Source: Actinomycetes bacterium (lineage in GTDB: Bacteria > Actinomycetota > Acidimicrobiia > Acidimicrobiales > Bog-793). From it: DNA of 39,928 nt. The notes under the pieces were generated by a model. It was not told the origin of the DNA, searched no databases, and worked only from the letters and a program-made list of their open reading frames with translations. Each line of letters opens with the position of its first letter. Positions within the stretch are counted from its first letter, which is position 1. The stretch covers positions 1 to 39,928 of the forward strand of contig JAJZBI010000032.1 in the NCBI GenBank assembly GCA_021798985.1, given 5' to 3'. A program made the translations under genes and the position numbers. Shown here piece by piece: positions 1-8,601 of the stretch.

Positions 1-39
1 CTCATCGCGAGCGCGTTCTTGAAGGCGCTCGGCCGCTGA
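1..39 (+). CDS. C-terminal end of a truncated upstream gene
   Basis: The first 39 bases read as 12 sense codons followed by TGA, ending in the residues FLKALGR. The frame is open to the window edge and the codons are GC-rich at the third position, so this is probably the tail of a plus-strand gene that begins outside the window. Nothing can be said about its function. Confidence 0.4.
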   Translation, partial: LIASAFLKALGR

Positions 40-143
40 GTTGGCGCTCGGCGCCGCGCCGGCGCGCACCGGCTCCCTAGCATCGGCCCCCGCCGCTCAC
101 GCGGCCGTGGAGGCCGGCCTCCCATCGCCTCGGAGGTCGTGCC

Positions 144-566
144 GTGCCGCCTGTCCCCGACCGCTACGCCCTGTCCCTGCTCGCTGCCACGCTCGGTGCC
201 ACGCCCGCCCTGGCGCCGATCTGGCGGACGCTTCGGGCCGAGGTCGGCGACGAGCTCGACTGGCAAGATGCCGCCGGCGAGCTCGCCACGGCGATCTCGG
301 CGCTGCTGTGGCGTGACGACGCTGCGAGCGAGGCGCTCGAGGCGGTCTTTTCGGCCCTCGAGGCCCTGTGCTGCACGGCCGGCGGGGCGCTGTGCGCCCT
401 TGGGGTCCTCCAAGGGCTCGATGCGCCCGCCCGCCGGCGCGCCGATGCCTATCTCCATCCCCGCTCGGCCGCCCTCCTCGCCGCCCTCTGGCGCGCCGAG
501 GAGGTCGCCCGCCGCCGAACGTGCCGGGGAGCAGGCGACGTTTGGCGCTGCCCGGAGGGGCGGTAG
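144..566 (+). CDS. hypothetical protein, 140 aa
   Basis: I do not recognise this protein. The GTG start at 144 has GGAGG at 132-136, seven bases upstream, which decides it over the overlapping arginine-rich frame. The product is alanine- and leucine-rich with several predicted helices, an Ala-rich core, and paired cysteines (LCCTAGGALC) near residues 79-87. It has no clear signal peptide or membrane span. It ends 11 bases before the flavin reductase start, so the two are probably co-transcribed and it may act with that enzyme, but this rests on position only. Confidence 0.55.
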   Translation: MPPVPDRYALSLLAATLGATPALAPIWRTLRAEVGDELDWQDAAGELATAISALLWRDDAASEALEAVFSALEALCCTAGGALCALGVLQGLDAPARRRADAYLHPRSAALLAALWRAEEVARRRTCRGAGDVWRCPEGR

Positions 567-577
567 AGGACGCGACG

Positions 578-1261
578 ATGACGCTCGAGACGCTTCAGCC
601 CATTTCGCCCGCGATCATTGAGGCCGAGCGGGCCGCGAGGGACGAGCTGGCCGGCGCTAGGGTCCGAGGCGGCGCCACCCCCTCGGTGCCCCCGGTCTTG
701 CTCGAAGGATTCGCCGTGAGCCCAGCTGAGCACCTCCCGACGCACCGCGCCAGCGCGCCCGTGGTCGACCCGGGCCAGTTCAAGAGCGTGCTCGGGCACT
801 TCGCGAGCGGGGTCGTCGTGATCAGCGCCCTCGATGGCCATGAGCCGGTCGGCTTCACCTGCCAGAGCCTCTTCGCCCTCTCCCTCGACCCGCCGCTCAT
901 CGCCATCGCCCCGAGCCGGACCTCGACGAGCTGGCCGCGCATCGAGCGGGTCGGGCACTTTTGCGCCAACGTGCTCGCGGCGGACCAAGAGCCGCTCGCC
1001 CGCTCCTTTGCGGTCTCGCGCCCGGACAAGTTCGCCGGGATCGAGTGGGCGCCCGGCACGAACGGCGCCCCCCGCATCGTCGGCGCCCTCGCCTGGATCG
1101 ACTGCAGCATCGAGCAGCGCCACGACGCGGGCGACCACCACCTCGTGGTCGCCCGGGTGCACGATCTCGAGGCCGGTGAGGGCCTGCCGCTCCTGTTCTA
1201 CCGCGCCGCCTTTGAGACCTTCGCCGGCCCGAACGCCCCGAGCGAGCCGAACGGCGCCTGA
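578..1261 (+). CDS. flavin reductase family protein
   Basis: This is a split-barrel FMN-binding protein of the flavin reductase (HpaC/FRP-like) family, which reduces flavin with NAD(P)H, often for a partner monooxygenase. Family hallmarks are visible: LGHFASGVVVISA, SLDPPLIAIAPS, a SW..I segment, the KF.GI stretch, and a C-terminal AGDHHLVVARV segment followed by PLLFYRAAF. The ATG at 578 follows an AGAGGA-like site and gives 227 residues. The conserved domain begins only near residue 62, and a GTG at 716 with GAAGGA six bases upstream would give a more typical ~181 residues, so the start is uncertain. No monooxygenase partner lies in the window. Confidence 0.85.
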   Translation: MTLETLQPISPAIIEAERAARDELAGARVRGGATPSVPPVLLEGFAVSPAEHLPTHRASAPVVDPGQFKSVLGHFASGVVVISALDGHEPVGFTCQSLFALSLDPPLIAIAPSRTSTSWPRIERVGHFCANVLAADQEPLARSFAVSRPDKFAGIEWAPGTNGAPRIVGALAWIDCSIEQRHDAGDHHLVVARVHDLEAGEGLPLLFYRAAFETFAGPNAPSEPNGA

Positions 1262-1289
1262 GCCTCGGGCGGACTAGGCCCGAAGGCGC
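1254..1289. terminator. hairpin between convergent flavin reductase and pheT
   Basis: Two stacked stems are visible: GCGCCT (1254-1259) pairs with AGGCGC (1284-1289), and TCGGGC (1265-1270) pairs with GCCCGA (1278-1283), with a five-base bulge on one side. The structure spans the 12-base gap between the two convergent stop codons and can fold in both transcripts. There is no T-run, so a bidirectional terminator role is inferred. Confidence 0.5.
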
Positions 1290-3781
1290 GCCCCGAGGGC
1301 CTCGCCCGCCTCGATCAAGCGGCGCCGCGCCGCCGACAGCTCGGCCTCATCCAAGGTGTGGTCGAGCGCGCACATGCGCAACCGGAAGGCGAGGCTGCGC
1401 TCGCCCCCCGACAGCGGGGCGCCGCGGTAGACGTCGAGGAGCTGGAGCGACTCGACCAGCTCGCCCCCGGCGGCCGCGAGGGCGCGCCGGAGGCGCTCGG
1501 CGGCCACCGCCTCGTCGAGGACGAAGGCGAGGTCGAGGTCGCTCGAGGGGAAGCGGCTCACCGCCCGGGCAATGCGCGGCCGCTCGGGAGCCGCCAGGAG
1601 GGCGCCGAGGTCGGCGACGAGGACGCCGATGCGCCGCTCGCCGAGCTCGAAGCGCTCGGCGACTTCGAAGTCGAGCTCGCCGAAGCCGACGAGGGGGACC
1701 CCGGCGCACCAGGCAACGGCGCGCCGGGTGGGGTGCATGCCGCGCACGAGGCGCGCGCCGGCGGCCCCGAGGGCGTCCAGCTCGTCCCCTTGGACGAGTT
1801 CGAGGTCGTCGCGCACGAGGCGCAACCCCTCGACGAGGCGCTCGAAGCAGCCCGATGCCGCCGCTGCATCGTCGCCCTCCTCGGCGAGCAGGACGCCGAG
1901 CTCCTCGCGCTCGCGGGGCCACTCGCCCGCTGCCGGGGGCGCCTCGAAGACCGCGCCGAGCTCGAACAGGCGCAGGTGGGGATTGCGGTGCGCGACGTTG
2001 TGGCGCGCCGCCGCGCACAGCCCTGCCAGCACGCTCGAGCGCAGCGCCGACTCCTCGGCGACGATCGGGTTGGTGAGCCGGACGCGCTCGGGGGCGGGCC
2101 CGAGGCGGTCCTCGAGCGCGGGGTCGATGATCGAGGGCGTCCAGGCCTCGTGGGCGCCGAGCCCGGTGAGCAGCGCCATCACCTGGTGCCGGCGGACCTG
2201 GGAAGGACTGCGCCGGCCGACCGCCGGCGAGCGGCGGGAACGGGGCGCGATCTGCTCGTAGCCGTAGTGGCGGGCCACCTCCTCGATGAGGTCGATCTCG
2301 GCCGTCGTGTCGGGGCGAAAGCTCGGCACGTCGACCACGAGGCCCTGCTCGCTCGGCGCGCAGGAAAAGCCGATCGGCTCGAGCAGCTCCGCCGCGTCAC
2401 CGGCGCCGAGCTCGGTCCCCAAGAGCGCGTTCATGCGCTCGGTGCGCAGCTCGATCCGCACCGGTGCGGCCGGCACCGGACGGTCCTCGAGCACCCCGGG
2501 GGCGAGGCTCGGCACCGGCGCGCCGGCGTGGCGCGCCGCCGCGGCAACGAGCTCGATGACCCGGTCCGCGGCGCGGCGCGTGCCCTCGGGGTCGACCCCG
2601 CGCTCGAAGCGGACCGAGGCCTCGGTGCGCAGCCCGCGCCGCTTGGCGGCGCGGCCCACCATCAAGCCGTTGAAGTGCGCCGATTCCAACAAGACCCGCG
2701 TCGTCTGCTCGCTGACCTCGCTGTGGCGGCCGCCCATCACCCCCGCCAGGCCGACGACCTCGTCGTTGCCGTCGGCGATCACGCACTCGATGAGGTCGAT
2801 GTCCTCGCCGCGGCCGTTTGGCGCCCGCCCGAGCACGCGCGCCGTGCCGTCCAAGGTGACGAGCGCCTCGCCCGGCCGGGCGAGGCGGGCGACGATGCGG
2901 CCGCCGGCGAGGTGGTCGAGGTCATAGGGGTGGGTGGGCTGGCCGAGCTCCAACATCGCGTAGTTCGAGGCATCGACGACCGCCCCGAGCGGGCGCATGC
3001 CCGAAAGGATCAGGCGGCGGGCGACGAGGGGAGGCGAGGCGATCGGCGCCAGGCCGACCAGGACGCGGCCGACGATGCGGTCACAGGCCGAAGGCGCCCG
3101 GGTCTCGACCGCCGCCAGCGCCTCGGCGGCCTCGCCGCGCTCGAGGCCCGACACGTCGGGCTCGGGCAGGACGAAGGGCAGCTTGAGGCGCGCCGCCAGG
3201 TCGCGGGCGATCCCCGCGATCGACAAGCAGTCGGGCCGGTTGGGCTCGATCGAAAGATCCAAGACCGCGTCCGGGACGATCCCGAGGTGCTCGGCGAGCG
3301 GGCGGCCCGGCTCGATGCCCGCCGGCAGCGCTGCGCCGGGTCCTGGCGAGGACAGGACGAGCAGGCCGGAGCTCTCGCCCGGCAGGCCGAGCTCGCCCGG
3401 CGAGCACAGCATGCCGTTCGAGGTCACCCCGCGCATCGTCCGCCGGCCGATCGCCATGCCGTTCGGCAGCTCGGTGCCGACCGTGGCGAGCGGGACGACG
3501 TCGCCGAGACCGAAGTTCCAGGCGCCGCAGACGATCTCGAGCGGCTCGGGGCCGCCGGCGTCGACGAGCACCCGACGGATCTTGTCGGCGCCCTTGATCG
3601 GCTCGAGCGCGACCACGTGGGCAAGGACGACGCCGTCGAGGCCCGAGCCGACGAGCTCGGCACCCTCAAAGACAAGGCCGAGCGAGGACAGGACGCGCCC
3701 GAGCTCGGCGACATCGGCCTCCTCGCTCGGGGAGGTCGGCAGGGGGACGAAGTCCTTCAGCCAAGACAGCGGTACGCGCAC
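1274..3781 (-). CDS. pheT: phenylalanine--tRNA ligase beta subunit
   Basis: This is the beta subunit of the alpha2-beta2 phenylalanyl-tRNA synthetase, which binds and edits tRNA-Phe. The start MRVPLSWLKDFV is typical. In order come the EMAP/OB-like tRNA-binding domain (about residues 43-155, with GVTSNGMLCSPGELGL), the B3/B4 editing region, the B5 domain (VPSFRPDTTAEIDLIEEVAR near 460-485), the synthetase core-like region, and the C-terminal anticodon-recognition (FDX-ACB) domain containing RFPSSDLDLAFV. The length of 835 residues is normal. The GTG start has GGAG five to six bases upstream. It follows pheS by 40 bases in the same operon. Confidence 0.97.
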   Translation of the reverse strand: MRVPLSWLKDFVPLPTSPSEEADVAELGRVLSSLGLVFEGAELVGSGLDGVVLAHVVALEPIKGADKIRRVLVDAGGPEPLEIVCGAWNFGLGDVVPLATVGTELPNGMAIGRRTMRGVTSNGMLCSPGELGLPGESSGLLVLSSPGPGAALPAGIEPGRPLAEHLGIVPDAVLDLSIEPNRPDCLSIAGIARDLAARLKLPFVLPEPDVSGLERGEAAEALAAVETRAPSACDRIVGRVLVGLAPIASPPLVARRLILSGMRPLGAVVDASNYAMLELGQPTHPYDLDHLAGGRIVARLARPGEALVTLDGTARVLGRAPNGRGEDIDLIECVIADGNDEVVGLAGVMGGRHSEVSEQTTRVLLESAHFNGLMVGRAAKRRGLRTEASVRFERGVDPEGTRRAADRVIELVAAAARHAGAPVPSLAPGVLEDRPVPAAPVRIELRTERMNALLGTELGAGDAAELLEPIGFSCAPSEQGLVVDVPSFRPDTTAEIDLIEEVARHYGYEQIAPRSRRSPAVGRRSPSQVRRHQVMALLTGLGAHEAWTPSIIDPALEDRLGPAPERVRLTNPIVAEESALRSSVLAGLCAAARHNVAHRNPHLRLFELGAVFEAPPAAGEWPREREELGVLLAEEGDDAAAASGCFERLVEGLRLVRDDLELVQGDELDALGAAGARLVRGMHPTRRAVAWCAGVPLVGFGELDFEVAERFELGERRIGVLVADLGALLAAPERPRIARAVSRFPSSDLDLAFVLDEAVAAERLRRALAAAGGELVESLQLLDVYRGAPLSGGERSLAFRLRMCALDHTLDEAELSAARRRLIEAGEALGARLRA

Positions 3782-3821
3782 GGGGTCTCCAAAGGTGCTC
3801 GGTGAGGCGGCGGCGAAGCGA

Positions 3822-4898
3822 TCAGAACTGGGTGAGGAACCGGACGTCGTTCTCGATCAGGCTGCGGATGTCCTCGATCTGGTAGCGGATCATCGCCAGG
3901 CGGTCGATCCCGAAGCCGAAGGCGAAGCCGGACCACTCCTCGGGGTCGACGCCGGCCATGGACAAGACGTTCGGGTGCACGAGGCCACAGCCGCCGAGCT
4001 CGATCCAGCCGGTGTTCGAGCACGTGCGACAACCGGCGCCGGAGCACAGCACGCAGGTCACCTCGTACTCGGCCGACGGCTCGGTGAAGGGGAAGTACGC
4101 CGGGCGGAGCCGGCTCTTGATCGCCGTGCCGAAGATCGCCTCGGTGAAGGTGGCGACGGTCCCGGCCAGGTCCGCGAAGCTGATGTCGCGGTCGACCGCG
4201 ATCCCCTCGATCTGGTGGAAGGCGGGCAGGTGGCGGGCGTCTGGGGTGTCCCGCCGATAGGCGCGCCCGGGCGCCACCGCGTACAGCGGCAGCTCCTTTC
4301 GCGCCAGCAGGCGGATCTGGACCGGCGAGGTCTGCGAGCGCAAGAGGAAGGTCTCGCCGTCGTCGAGGTCGAGGTAGAAGCTGTCCTGGTTCGAGCGCGC
4401 CGGATGGTGCGGGGGCATGTTGAGCGCCGTGAAGTTGTGCTCGTCGGACTCGACCTCGGGCCCCTCGGCGATCTCATAGCCCATGCCGAGGAAGATGTCC
4501 TCGAGCTCGGCGCGCACCTGGCTGACGAGGTGGAGGTGCCCCGCCGCAAAGCGCCGCGTCGCCAGCTCGCTCAGGTCCAAGCGGTCGGCCTCGAGCGCCG
4601 CGGCGCGCTCGGCCACCGCCAGCACGTCGCCGCGCGACGCCACGGCCGCCTCGAGGCCGTCACGCGTCGCGTTGAGCGCGAGACCCACCTCGCGGCGTTC
4701 CTCGGGCGTCGCCCCGCCGAGCGCCCGCTTCCAGGCCGACAGCACCGAGGAGCGCCCGAGGAGCTCGAGGCGAACCGCCTCGAGCTGACGCCGGTCCGCG
4801 GCTGCGGCGATCGCCTGGCTGGCCTCGGCGAAGAAGGCCGCGAGCTCGTCGCTACTCGGCAGGCTGGCGCGGTCCGCTTCGCGGTCGGGGCGGGGCAT
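3822..4898 (-). CDS. pheS: phenylalanine--tRNA ligase alpha subunit
   Basis: This is the catalytic alpha subunit of phenylalanyl-tRNA synthetase and charges tRNA-Phe. An N-terminal coiled-coil arm (about residues 15-100) precedes the class II core. Motif 2 lies around RSQTSPVQIR and the following FHQIEG, and motif 3 is GFGIDRLAMIRY near the end. A cysteine cluster C-x2-C-x4-C-x2-C just before the GWIE..GCG segment is the usual small knuckle found in many PheS proteins. The length of 358 residues and the end DVRFLTQF are normal. It lies 40 bases upstream of pheT and nine bases downstream-side of the RNA methyltransferase gene. Confidence 0.97.
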   Translation of the reverse strand: MPRPDREADRASLPSSDELAAFFAEASQAIAAAADRRQLEAVRLELLGRSSVLSAWKRALGGATPEERREVGLALNATRDGLEAAVASRGDVLAVAERAAALEADRLDLSELATRRFAAGHLHLVSQVRAELEDIFLGMGYEIAEGPEVESDEHNFTALNMPPHHPARSNQDSFYLDLDDGETFLLRSQTSPVQIRLLARKELPLYAVAPGRAYRRDTPDARHLPAFHQIEGIAVDRDISFADLAGTVATFTEAIFGTAIKSRLRPAYFPFTEPSAEYEVTCVLCSGAGCRTCSNTGWIELGGCGLVHPNVLSMAGVDPEEWSGFAFGFGIDRLAMIRYQIEDIRSLIENDVRFLTQF

Positions 4899-4907
4899 GG
4901 CCCCATG

Positions 4908-5729
4908 CTAAATGCTCGGCGCCCCGGGCCTCGTGGCCCCCTCCTGACGGCGCCGGCGGGCGATCTCGAAGGCGAGCACGGTGGCCGCCATCGCCACGTT
5001 CAGCGACTCGGTGGCGCTCGCCATCGGGATCGAGACGGCGCCGTCGAGCTGGCCGGCGAGCTCTGGGGGAAGGCCGCTCGCCTCGTTGCCGAGCACGAGG
5101 GCGAGGCGTGCGGAGAGCGTCGCCGTCGCGTAGTCCTCGCCGCCGCGCGCCAAGGTACCGAGGACCGAGAAGCCCGCGGCGCGCAGCGTCGAGAAGGCCT
5201 CGCTTGCGCCGATGCCGAGCGCGATCGGCACGCTGAACAGCGCCCCGGCCGAGGCGCGCACCACCTTGGGGTTGTAGGGATCGGCGCTGCCCTCACAGCA
5301 GATCACCCCGCCCACCCCGGCCGCTGCCGCGCTGCGCATGATCGCCCCGAGGTTGCCCGGGTCGCGCACGTCGACACAGACGAAGAGCACCTCGGCGCTC
5401 GCCACGAGCGCCGCGGCGGGGCGGTCGAGCGCCGCCACCACGCCGCACAGGCTCTGGGGGCTCGTCGTGTCGGCGACGCGCTCGATTACCCCGGCCCGCA
5501 GCGCGAAGCACCGCACGCCGGCCGCCTCAAGGCGCGCCAGCACTCGGGCGGCGGCCTCCTGGCGATGCGCCTCGGGGGCGAAGTAGACGGCCTCGATGGC
5601 GGCGCCCGCGTCGAGCGCCGCCTCGAGCACCTTGGTGCCTTCGACGACAAAGGCCCCGTCCGACCGGCGCACGCTGCGCTGGCGGAGCAGGCGCCGCAGC
5701 CGCTGCACCCGCTGATGGCGCGGCCCCAA
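4908..5729 (-). CDS. SpoU/TrmH-family RNA 2'-O-methyltransferase
   Basis: This is a SPOUT-class (SpoU) RNA ribose methyltransferase, probably acting on 23S rRNA with SAM. An N-terminal substrate-binding domain (FVVEGTKVLEAAL) precedes the knotted domain with the three SpoU motifs: DVRDPGNLGAIMRSAAAAG, LVLGNEASGLP and IPMASATESLNVAMA. No ATG exists near the N-terminus. A TTG at 5729 keeps the family-typical HQRVQRLRRLL opening, while the next candidate, GTG at 5708, would remove it. Placement between rplT and pheS is a common actinobacterial order. The exact rRNA position cannot be told from sequence. Confidence 0.88.
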   Translation of the reverse strand: MGPRHQRVQRLRRLLRQRSVRRSDGAFVVEGTKVLEAALDAGAAIEAVYFAPEAHRQEAAARVLARLEAAGVRCFALRAGVIERVADTTSPQSLCGVVAALDRPAAALVASAEVLFVCVDVRDPGNLGAIMRSAAAAGVGGVICCEGSADPYNPKVVRASAGALFSVPIALGIGASEAFSTLRAAGFSVLGTLARGGEDYATATLSARLALVLGNEASGLPPELAGQLDGAVSIPMASATESLNVAMAATVLAFEIARRRRQEGATRPGAPSI

Positions 5730-5755
5730 GGCCGCGCCCGGCAGGGAGGTCTGCG

Positions 5756-6136
5756 TCAGGAGGCGGCCGGCGCCGCCTCGGCGCCGAGGGCGTCGGCAGC
5801 GACCTTGACGATCGCTGCGAAGGCCGCCTGGTCGCGCACGGCGAGATCGGCGAGGACCTTCCGGTCGATCTCGACCCCGGCGCGGTGCAGCCCGGCGATC
5901 AGGCGGCTGTAGCTGATGCCCTCGGCCCGTGCCGCGGCGTTGATGCGCTGGATCCACAGCGTGCGGAAGTCACCCTTGCGCGCCCGGCGGTCCCGGTACG
6001 CGTACTGCAGGGAGTGCATGACCTGCTCGTTGGCGGCGCGATAGGACCGCGACTTGTTGCCGTAGTAGCCCTTCGCCCGCTCCAGGACGACGCGGCGGTG
6101 CTTCTTGCCATGGACGGCCCGCTTCACCCTGGCCAT
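5756..6136 (-). CDS. rplT: 50S ribosomal protein L20
   Basis: L20 binds 23S rRNA early in large-subunit assembly and in many bacteria represses its own operon. The N-terminus [15 protein letters not shown] and the stretch [18 protein letters not shown] are diagnostic, followed by [11 protein letters not shown] and the globular C-terminal domain. The length of 126 residues includes a short alanine-rich tail. The ATG has AAAGGAG eight bases upstream. It lies 95 bases downstream of rpmI in the infC-rpmI-rplT operon. Confidence 0.97.
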   Translation of the reverse strand: MARVKRAVHGKKHRRVVLERAKGYYGNKSRSYRAANEQVMHSLQYAYRDRRARKGDFRTLWIQRINAAARAEGISYSRLIAGLHRAGVEIDRKVLADLAVRDQAAFAAIVKVAADALGAEAAPAAS

Positions 6137-6231
6137 GGATCCTGCTCCTTTCGACGACGTGTGTGGTCAACGCGCCCTGCGGACGTGCCGCGGCGCTCGG
6201 CGCTGGCGCCTGCTGGCGCCGGCCGGAAGGC

Positions 6232-6426
6232 TCAGATGCCGAGGAGGCGCCGCACCTGGCGGCGGTCGCCGGCCGCGACCTCGGCCTCGTTCTTGAGGCG
6301 ACGGGTCCGCTTGGACGCCTTCTTCTCGAGCAGGTGCGAGCGGAAGGCCTTGCGCCGCATGATCTTGCCGGTCCCGGTCACCTTAAAGCGCGCCGCCGCG
6401 CCCCGGTCCGTCTTCATCTTCGGCAT
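6232..6426 (-). CDS. rpmI: 50S ribosomal protein L35
   Basis: L35 is a small basic large-subunit protein. The 64 residues match the family throughout: [21 protein letters not shown], then the [13 protein letters not shown] segment and a basic C-terminus. It starts three bases after the infC stop codon, with an AAAGAGG-like site inside the end of infC, consistent with translational coupling in the infC-rpmI-rplT operon. Confidence 0.97.
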   Translation of the reverse strand: MPKMKTDRGAAARFKVTGTGKIMRRKAFRSHLLEKKASKRTRRLKNEAEVAAGDRRQVRRLLGI

Positions 6427-6429
6427 CGC

Positions 6430-7059
6430 TCAGGCCTCTTTCTGCTCGGCTTGCTCGGCGTTGCCCGGAGCAGCGCCGTCGTGTGCTGGGAGTTCCTCAT
6501 CTTGGACGGCACGAGCCGCCTTGGCCTGGCGGGCCCGCTTGTCGGGCGCCAGCACCATCACCATGTTGCGACCGTCCAGCCGGGCCTCGGACTCGACCTT
6601 CGCCGAGCCGTCCACCTGCTCGGCGATGCGGTCCAAGATCCGCTTGCCGAGCTCGGGATGGAAGACCTCACGGCCCCGGAACATGATCGTCACCTTGACC
6701 TTGTGGCCGTCGTCGAGAAAGCGCGCCACCTGGCGGGTCTTGGTGTCGAAGTCCCCTTGGCCGATCTTGGGCCGGTACTTCATCTCCTTGATGCCGACAT
6801 TGCTCGCCTTGCGCCGGGACTCTTTGGCCCGCTGCGCCTCGTCGAACTTGAACTTGCCGTAGTCCATGATCCGACAGACCGGCGGGTCGGCGAGCGGCGC
6901 CACCTCGACGAGGTCGAGATCCATCTGCCGCGCGATCGACAGGGCCTCAGGCAGCGGCTTGATGCCGAGCTGGGTCCCTTCGGGATCGACGAGGCGGACC
7001 TCACGAGCGCGGATCCGATCGTTCAGCCGCGGCTCGTTGGCGCTGGGAGCACTGGAGAT
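6430..7059 (-). CDS. infC: translation initiation factor IF-3, ATC start codon
   Basis: IF-3 binds the 30S subunit, prevents premature subunit joining and proofreads the initiation codon. The N-domain (RLNDRIRAREVRLVDPEG, then LVEVAPLADPPVCRIMDYGK), linker (KASNVGIKEMKYRPKIG) and C-domain (GHKVKVTIMFRGRE) are all present. No ATG, GTG or TTG precedes the conserved region at a sensible distance. An ATC at 7059-7057 has GAGGAG nine bases upstream and gives 209 residues beginning ISSAPSANEPRLN. Rare AUU/AUC starts are a known feature of infC and allow IF-3 to repress its own translation. The acidic C-terminal tail (AEQAEQKEA) is a mild extension. Confidence 0.95.
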   Translation of the reverse strand: MSSAPSANEPRLNDRIRAREVRLVDPEGTQLGIKPLPEALSIARQMDLDLVEVAPLADPPVCRIMDYGKFKFDEAQRAKESRRKASNVGIKEMKYRPKIGQGDFDTKTRQVARFLDDGHKVKVTIMFRGREVFHPELGKRILDRIAEQVDGSAKVESEARLDGRNMVMVLAPDKRARQAKAARAVQDEELPAHDGAAPGNAEQAEQKEA

Positions 7060-7243
7060 CTGGCACCACTCCTCTCGGTGGGAGCCCTGCGTCGCACGCA
7101 GGACGTCGACAAGGGAAGACGCGGCGCGCTGCCGGCTCAACCACCGAGACCCGCTGCACACGCCCGCTCGAGGCGGCGGTGAGCGGGTGGGAGTCGCCGA
7201 GGCGGCCCCGCTTCCCAATTCAGTTGGCCCCTAGGCTAGCAGC
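7060..7243. promoter_or_regulatory. divergent infC / DUF1844 control region with leader hairpin
   Basis: This 184-base gap separates the divergent infC and DUF1844-type genes and must hold both promoters. A perfect stem, CCTGCGT (7086-7092) with ACGCAGG (7096-7102) around a three-base loop, sits 27-43 bases upstream of the infC ATC start and would form in its leader. On the plus strand TAGGCT lies close to the ATG at 7244 and could be a -10 element. The promoter calls are inferred; only the hairpin is seen directly. Confidence 0.4.
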
Positions 7244-7726
7244 ATGAGCAGCCTGTGGACACCTGGCGGTGAGCGGCCGGTCCGCCGTGAGCAGCCCGAA
7301 GCCCAAACGAGCCCGCCGGGCGGTCCCGCCGCCGGCCGGGGCGCTGTTGCTGGCGGCGAGCCGAGCCCCGAGGAGGCCGCCGCCGAGCTGGCGCGCCTTG
7401 AGGCGCAGCTGCTCGGCGTGCCGGCGGGCGACGTCGTCGCCAACCACTGCTACGGCCTGTTCGAGCTGGCGGCGCTGCACCTCAGCCAGCAACCGCCCAA
7501 CTTCGAGCAGGCCCGCATCGCGATCGACGCCCTCGGTGCCGTGGTCGAACAGCTCGGCGAGCGCCTCGGCGAGGGCGCGCCGGCGCTGCGCGAGGGACTT
7601 TCGCAGATCCGCCTCGCCTTCGTGCAGCTCTCCGGCGCCCCCACCTCGGGCCCTGACGCCCCGGGCACCACCGCGCCCCAAGCCGGGCCGGGCGAGGACG
7701 CCGCGGCGAGCGGCGAGGCGAACTGA
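7244..7726 (+). CDS. DUF1844-like domain protein
   Basis: The N-terminal ~60 residues are Pro/Gly-rich and probably disordered. Residues about 67-128 form a helical domain resembling DUF1844: NHCYGLFELAALHLSQ, then a Pro-rich turn, then ARIAIDALGAVVEQL, then LREGLSQIRLAFVQL. The Pro/Ala/Gly-rich tail also looks disordered. I recall genes of this type beside infC in other actinobacteria, which supports the assignment. The function is unknown. It ends two bases before the GTG of the HAD hydrolase, so the two form an operon. Confidence 0.7.
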   Translation: MSSLWTPGGERPVRREQPEAQTSPPGGPAAGRGAVAGGEPSPEEAAAELARLEAQLLGVPAGDVVANHCYGLFELAALHLSQQPPNFEQARIAIDALGAVVEQLGERLGEGAPALREGLSQIRLAFVQLSGAPTSGPDAPGTTAPQAGPGEDAAASGEAN

Positions 7727-7728
7727 GC

Positions 7729-8535
7729 GTGCCCGCGCCGCTCGTGCGGCTCGTCGCAACCGACCTCGATGGCACGCTGGTGCGCCCGGACGGCACGGTC
7801 TCGGCCCGCACCCGCGCCGCCCTCGAGGTCGCCACCGAGCGCGGCGCCCGCGTGGTCCTCGTCACGGCCCGCCCGCCGCGCTGGGTCGACGAGCTCGCCG
7901 CCGCGCTCGCCTGCGACGAGGTCGTCATCTGTGCCAACGGCGCCCTCGTCTACGACGCCGCGCGGCGGCGCGTGCTGCGCCACGATGCGATCAGCGCCGA
8001 GGTCGGCACCGAGCTCGTCACGCGCCTGCGCAGCGAGCTCCCCGAGCTCAGCTTCGCGATCGAGCGGGAGAGCAGCTTTGGCCACGAGCCCACCTACTGC
8101 TGCACCTGGGAGCGCCCCGAGGACACGCTCGTAGCCCCGGCCGAAGAGCTCGTCGCGGCGGGTTGCACCAAGCTGTTGTGCCAGACCGTGCCGCCGGTCG
8201 ACCACGAGGTGCTCGTGAAGCGCTGCCAGGCGGCGGCCGGCGACCTCGGAACCGTCACGATCTCGAGCCTCGACGGGCTCGTCGAGATCGCCGCCCCCGG
8301 GGTTTCCAAGGGCGCTGCCCTCGCCCGGCGCTGTCTCGAGCTGGGTATCGAGGCGAGCGAGGTGGTCGCCTTCGGGGACATGTTGAACGACCGATCCCTG
8401 CTCGCCTTCGCGGGCTGGGGCGTGGCGGTCGACAACGCGCACCTCGAGCTGAAGGCCATCGCCGACGAGGTCACAGCACGCTGTGACGAGGACGGCGTGG
8501 CAAGCGTGCTCGAGCGGATCTTCACGATTCGCTGA
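7729..8535 (+). CDS. HAD-superfamily (Cof-type, IIB) phosphatase
   Basis: This is a haloacid-dehalogenase-like phosphatase of the Cof subfamily; the substrate is probably a sugar or nucleotide phosphate but cannot be told. Motif I is DLDGTLV (the nucleophile aspartate in DxDGT, residues 12-16), motif II is the Thr in VLVTAR, motif III is the Lys in SKGAALARR, and motif IV is FGDMLND. A type IIB cap lies between motifs II and III. GTG at 7729 begins two bases after the upstream stop codon. The length of 268 residues is typical. Confidence 0.88.
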   Translation: MPAPLVRLVATDLDGTLVRPDGTVSARTRAALEVATERGARVVLVTARPPRWVDELAAALACDEVVICANGALVYDAARRRVLRHDAISAEVGTELVTRLRSELPELSFAIERESSFGHEPTYCCTWERPEDTLVAPAEELVAAGCTKLLCQTVPPVDHEVLVKRCQAAAGDLGTVTISSLDGLVEIAAPGVSKGAALARRCLELGIEASEVVAFGDMLNDRSLLAFAGWGVAVDNAHLELKAIADEVTARCDEDGVASVLERIFTIR

Positions 8536-8601
8536 GCTACCGATCGGGCCAGTCCGCCGGCAAGGGTTGATCTGGGCGACAAGACCGCCACCTCCGTCGA
8601 G

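Noticed and set aside
1358-3805. 815-codon open frame on the plus strand opposite pheT
   Set aside because: It is a shadow of pheT caused by very high GC content. The translation is rich in Arg, Ala, Asp and Glu with no domain, and pheT is unmistakable on the other strand.
2997-5912. 971-codon plus-strand frame opposite pheT, pheS and the rRNA methyltransferase gene
   Set aside because: It spans three genuine minus-strand genes and has no recognisable content, so it is a GC-driven artefact.
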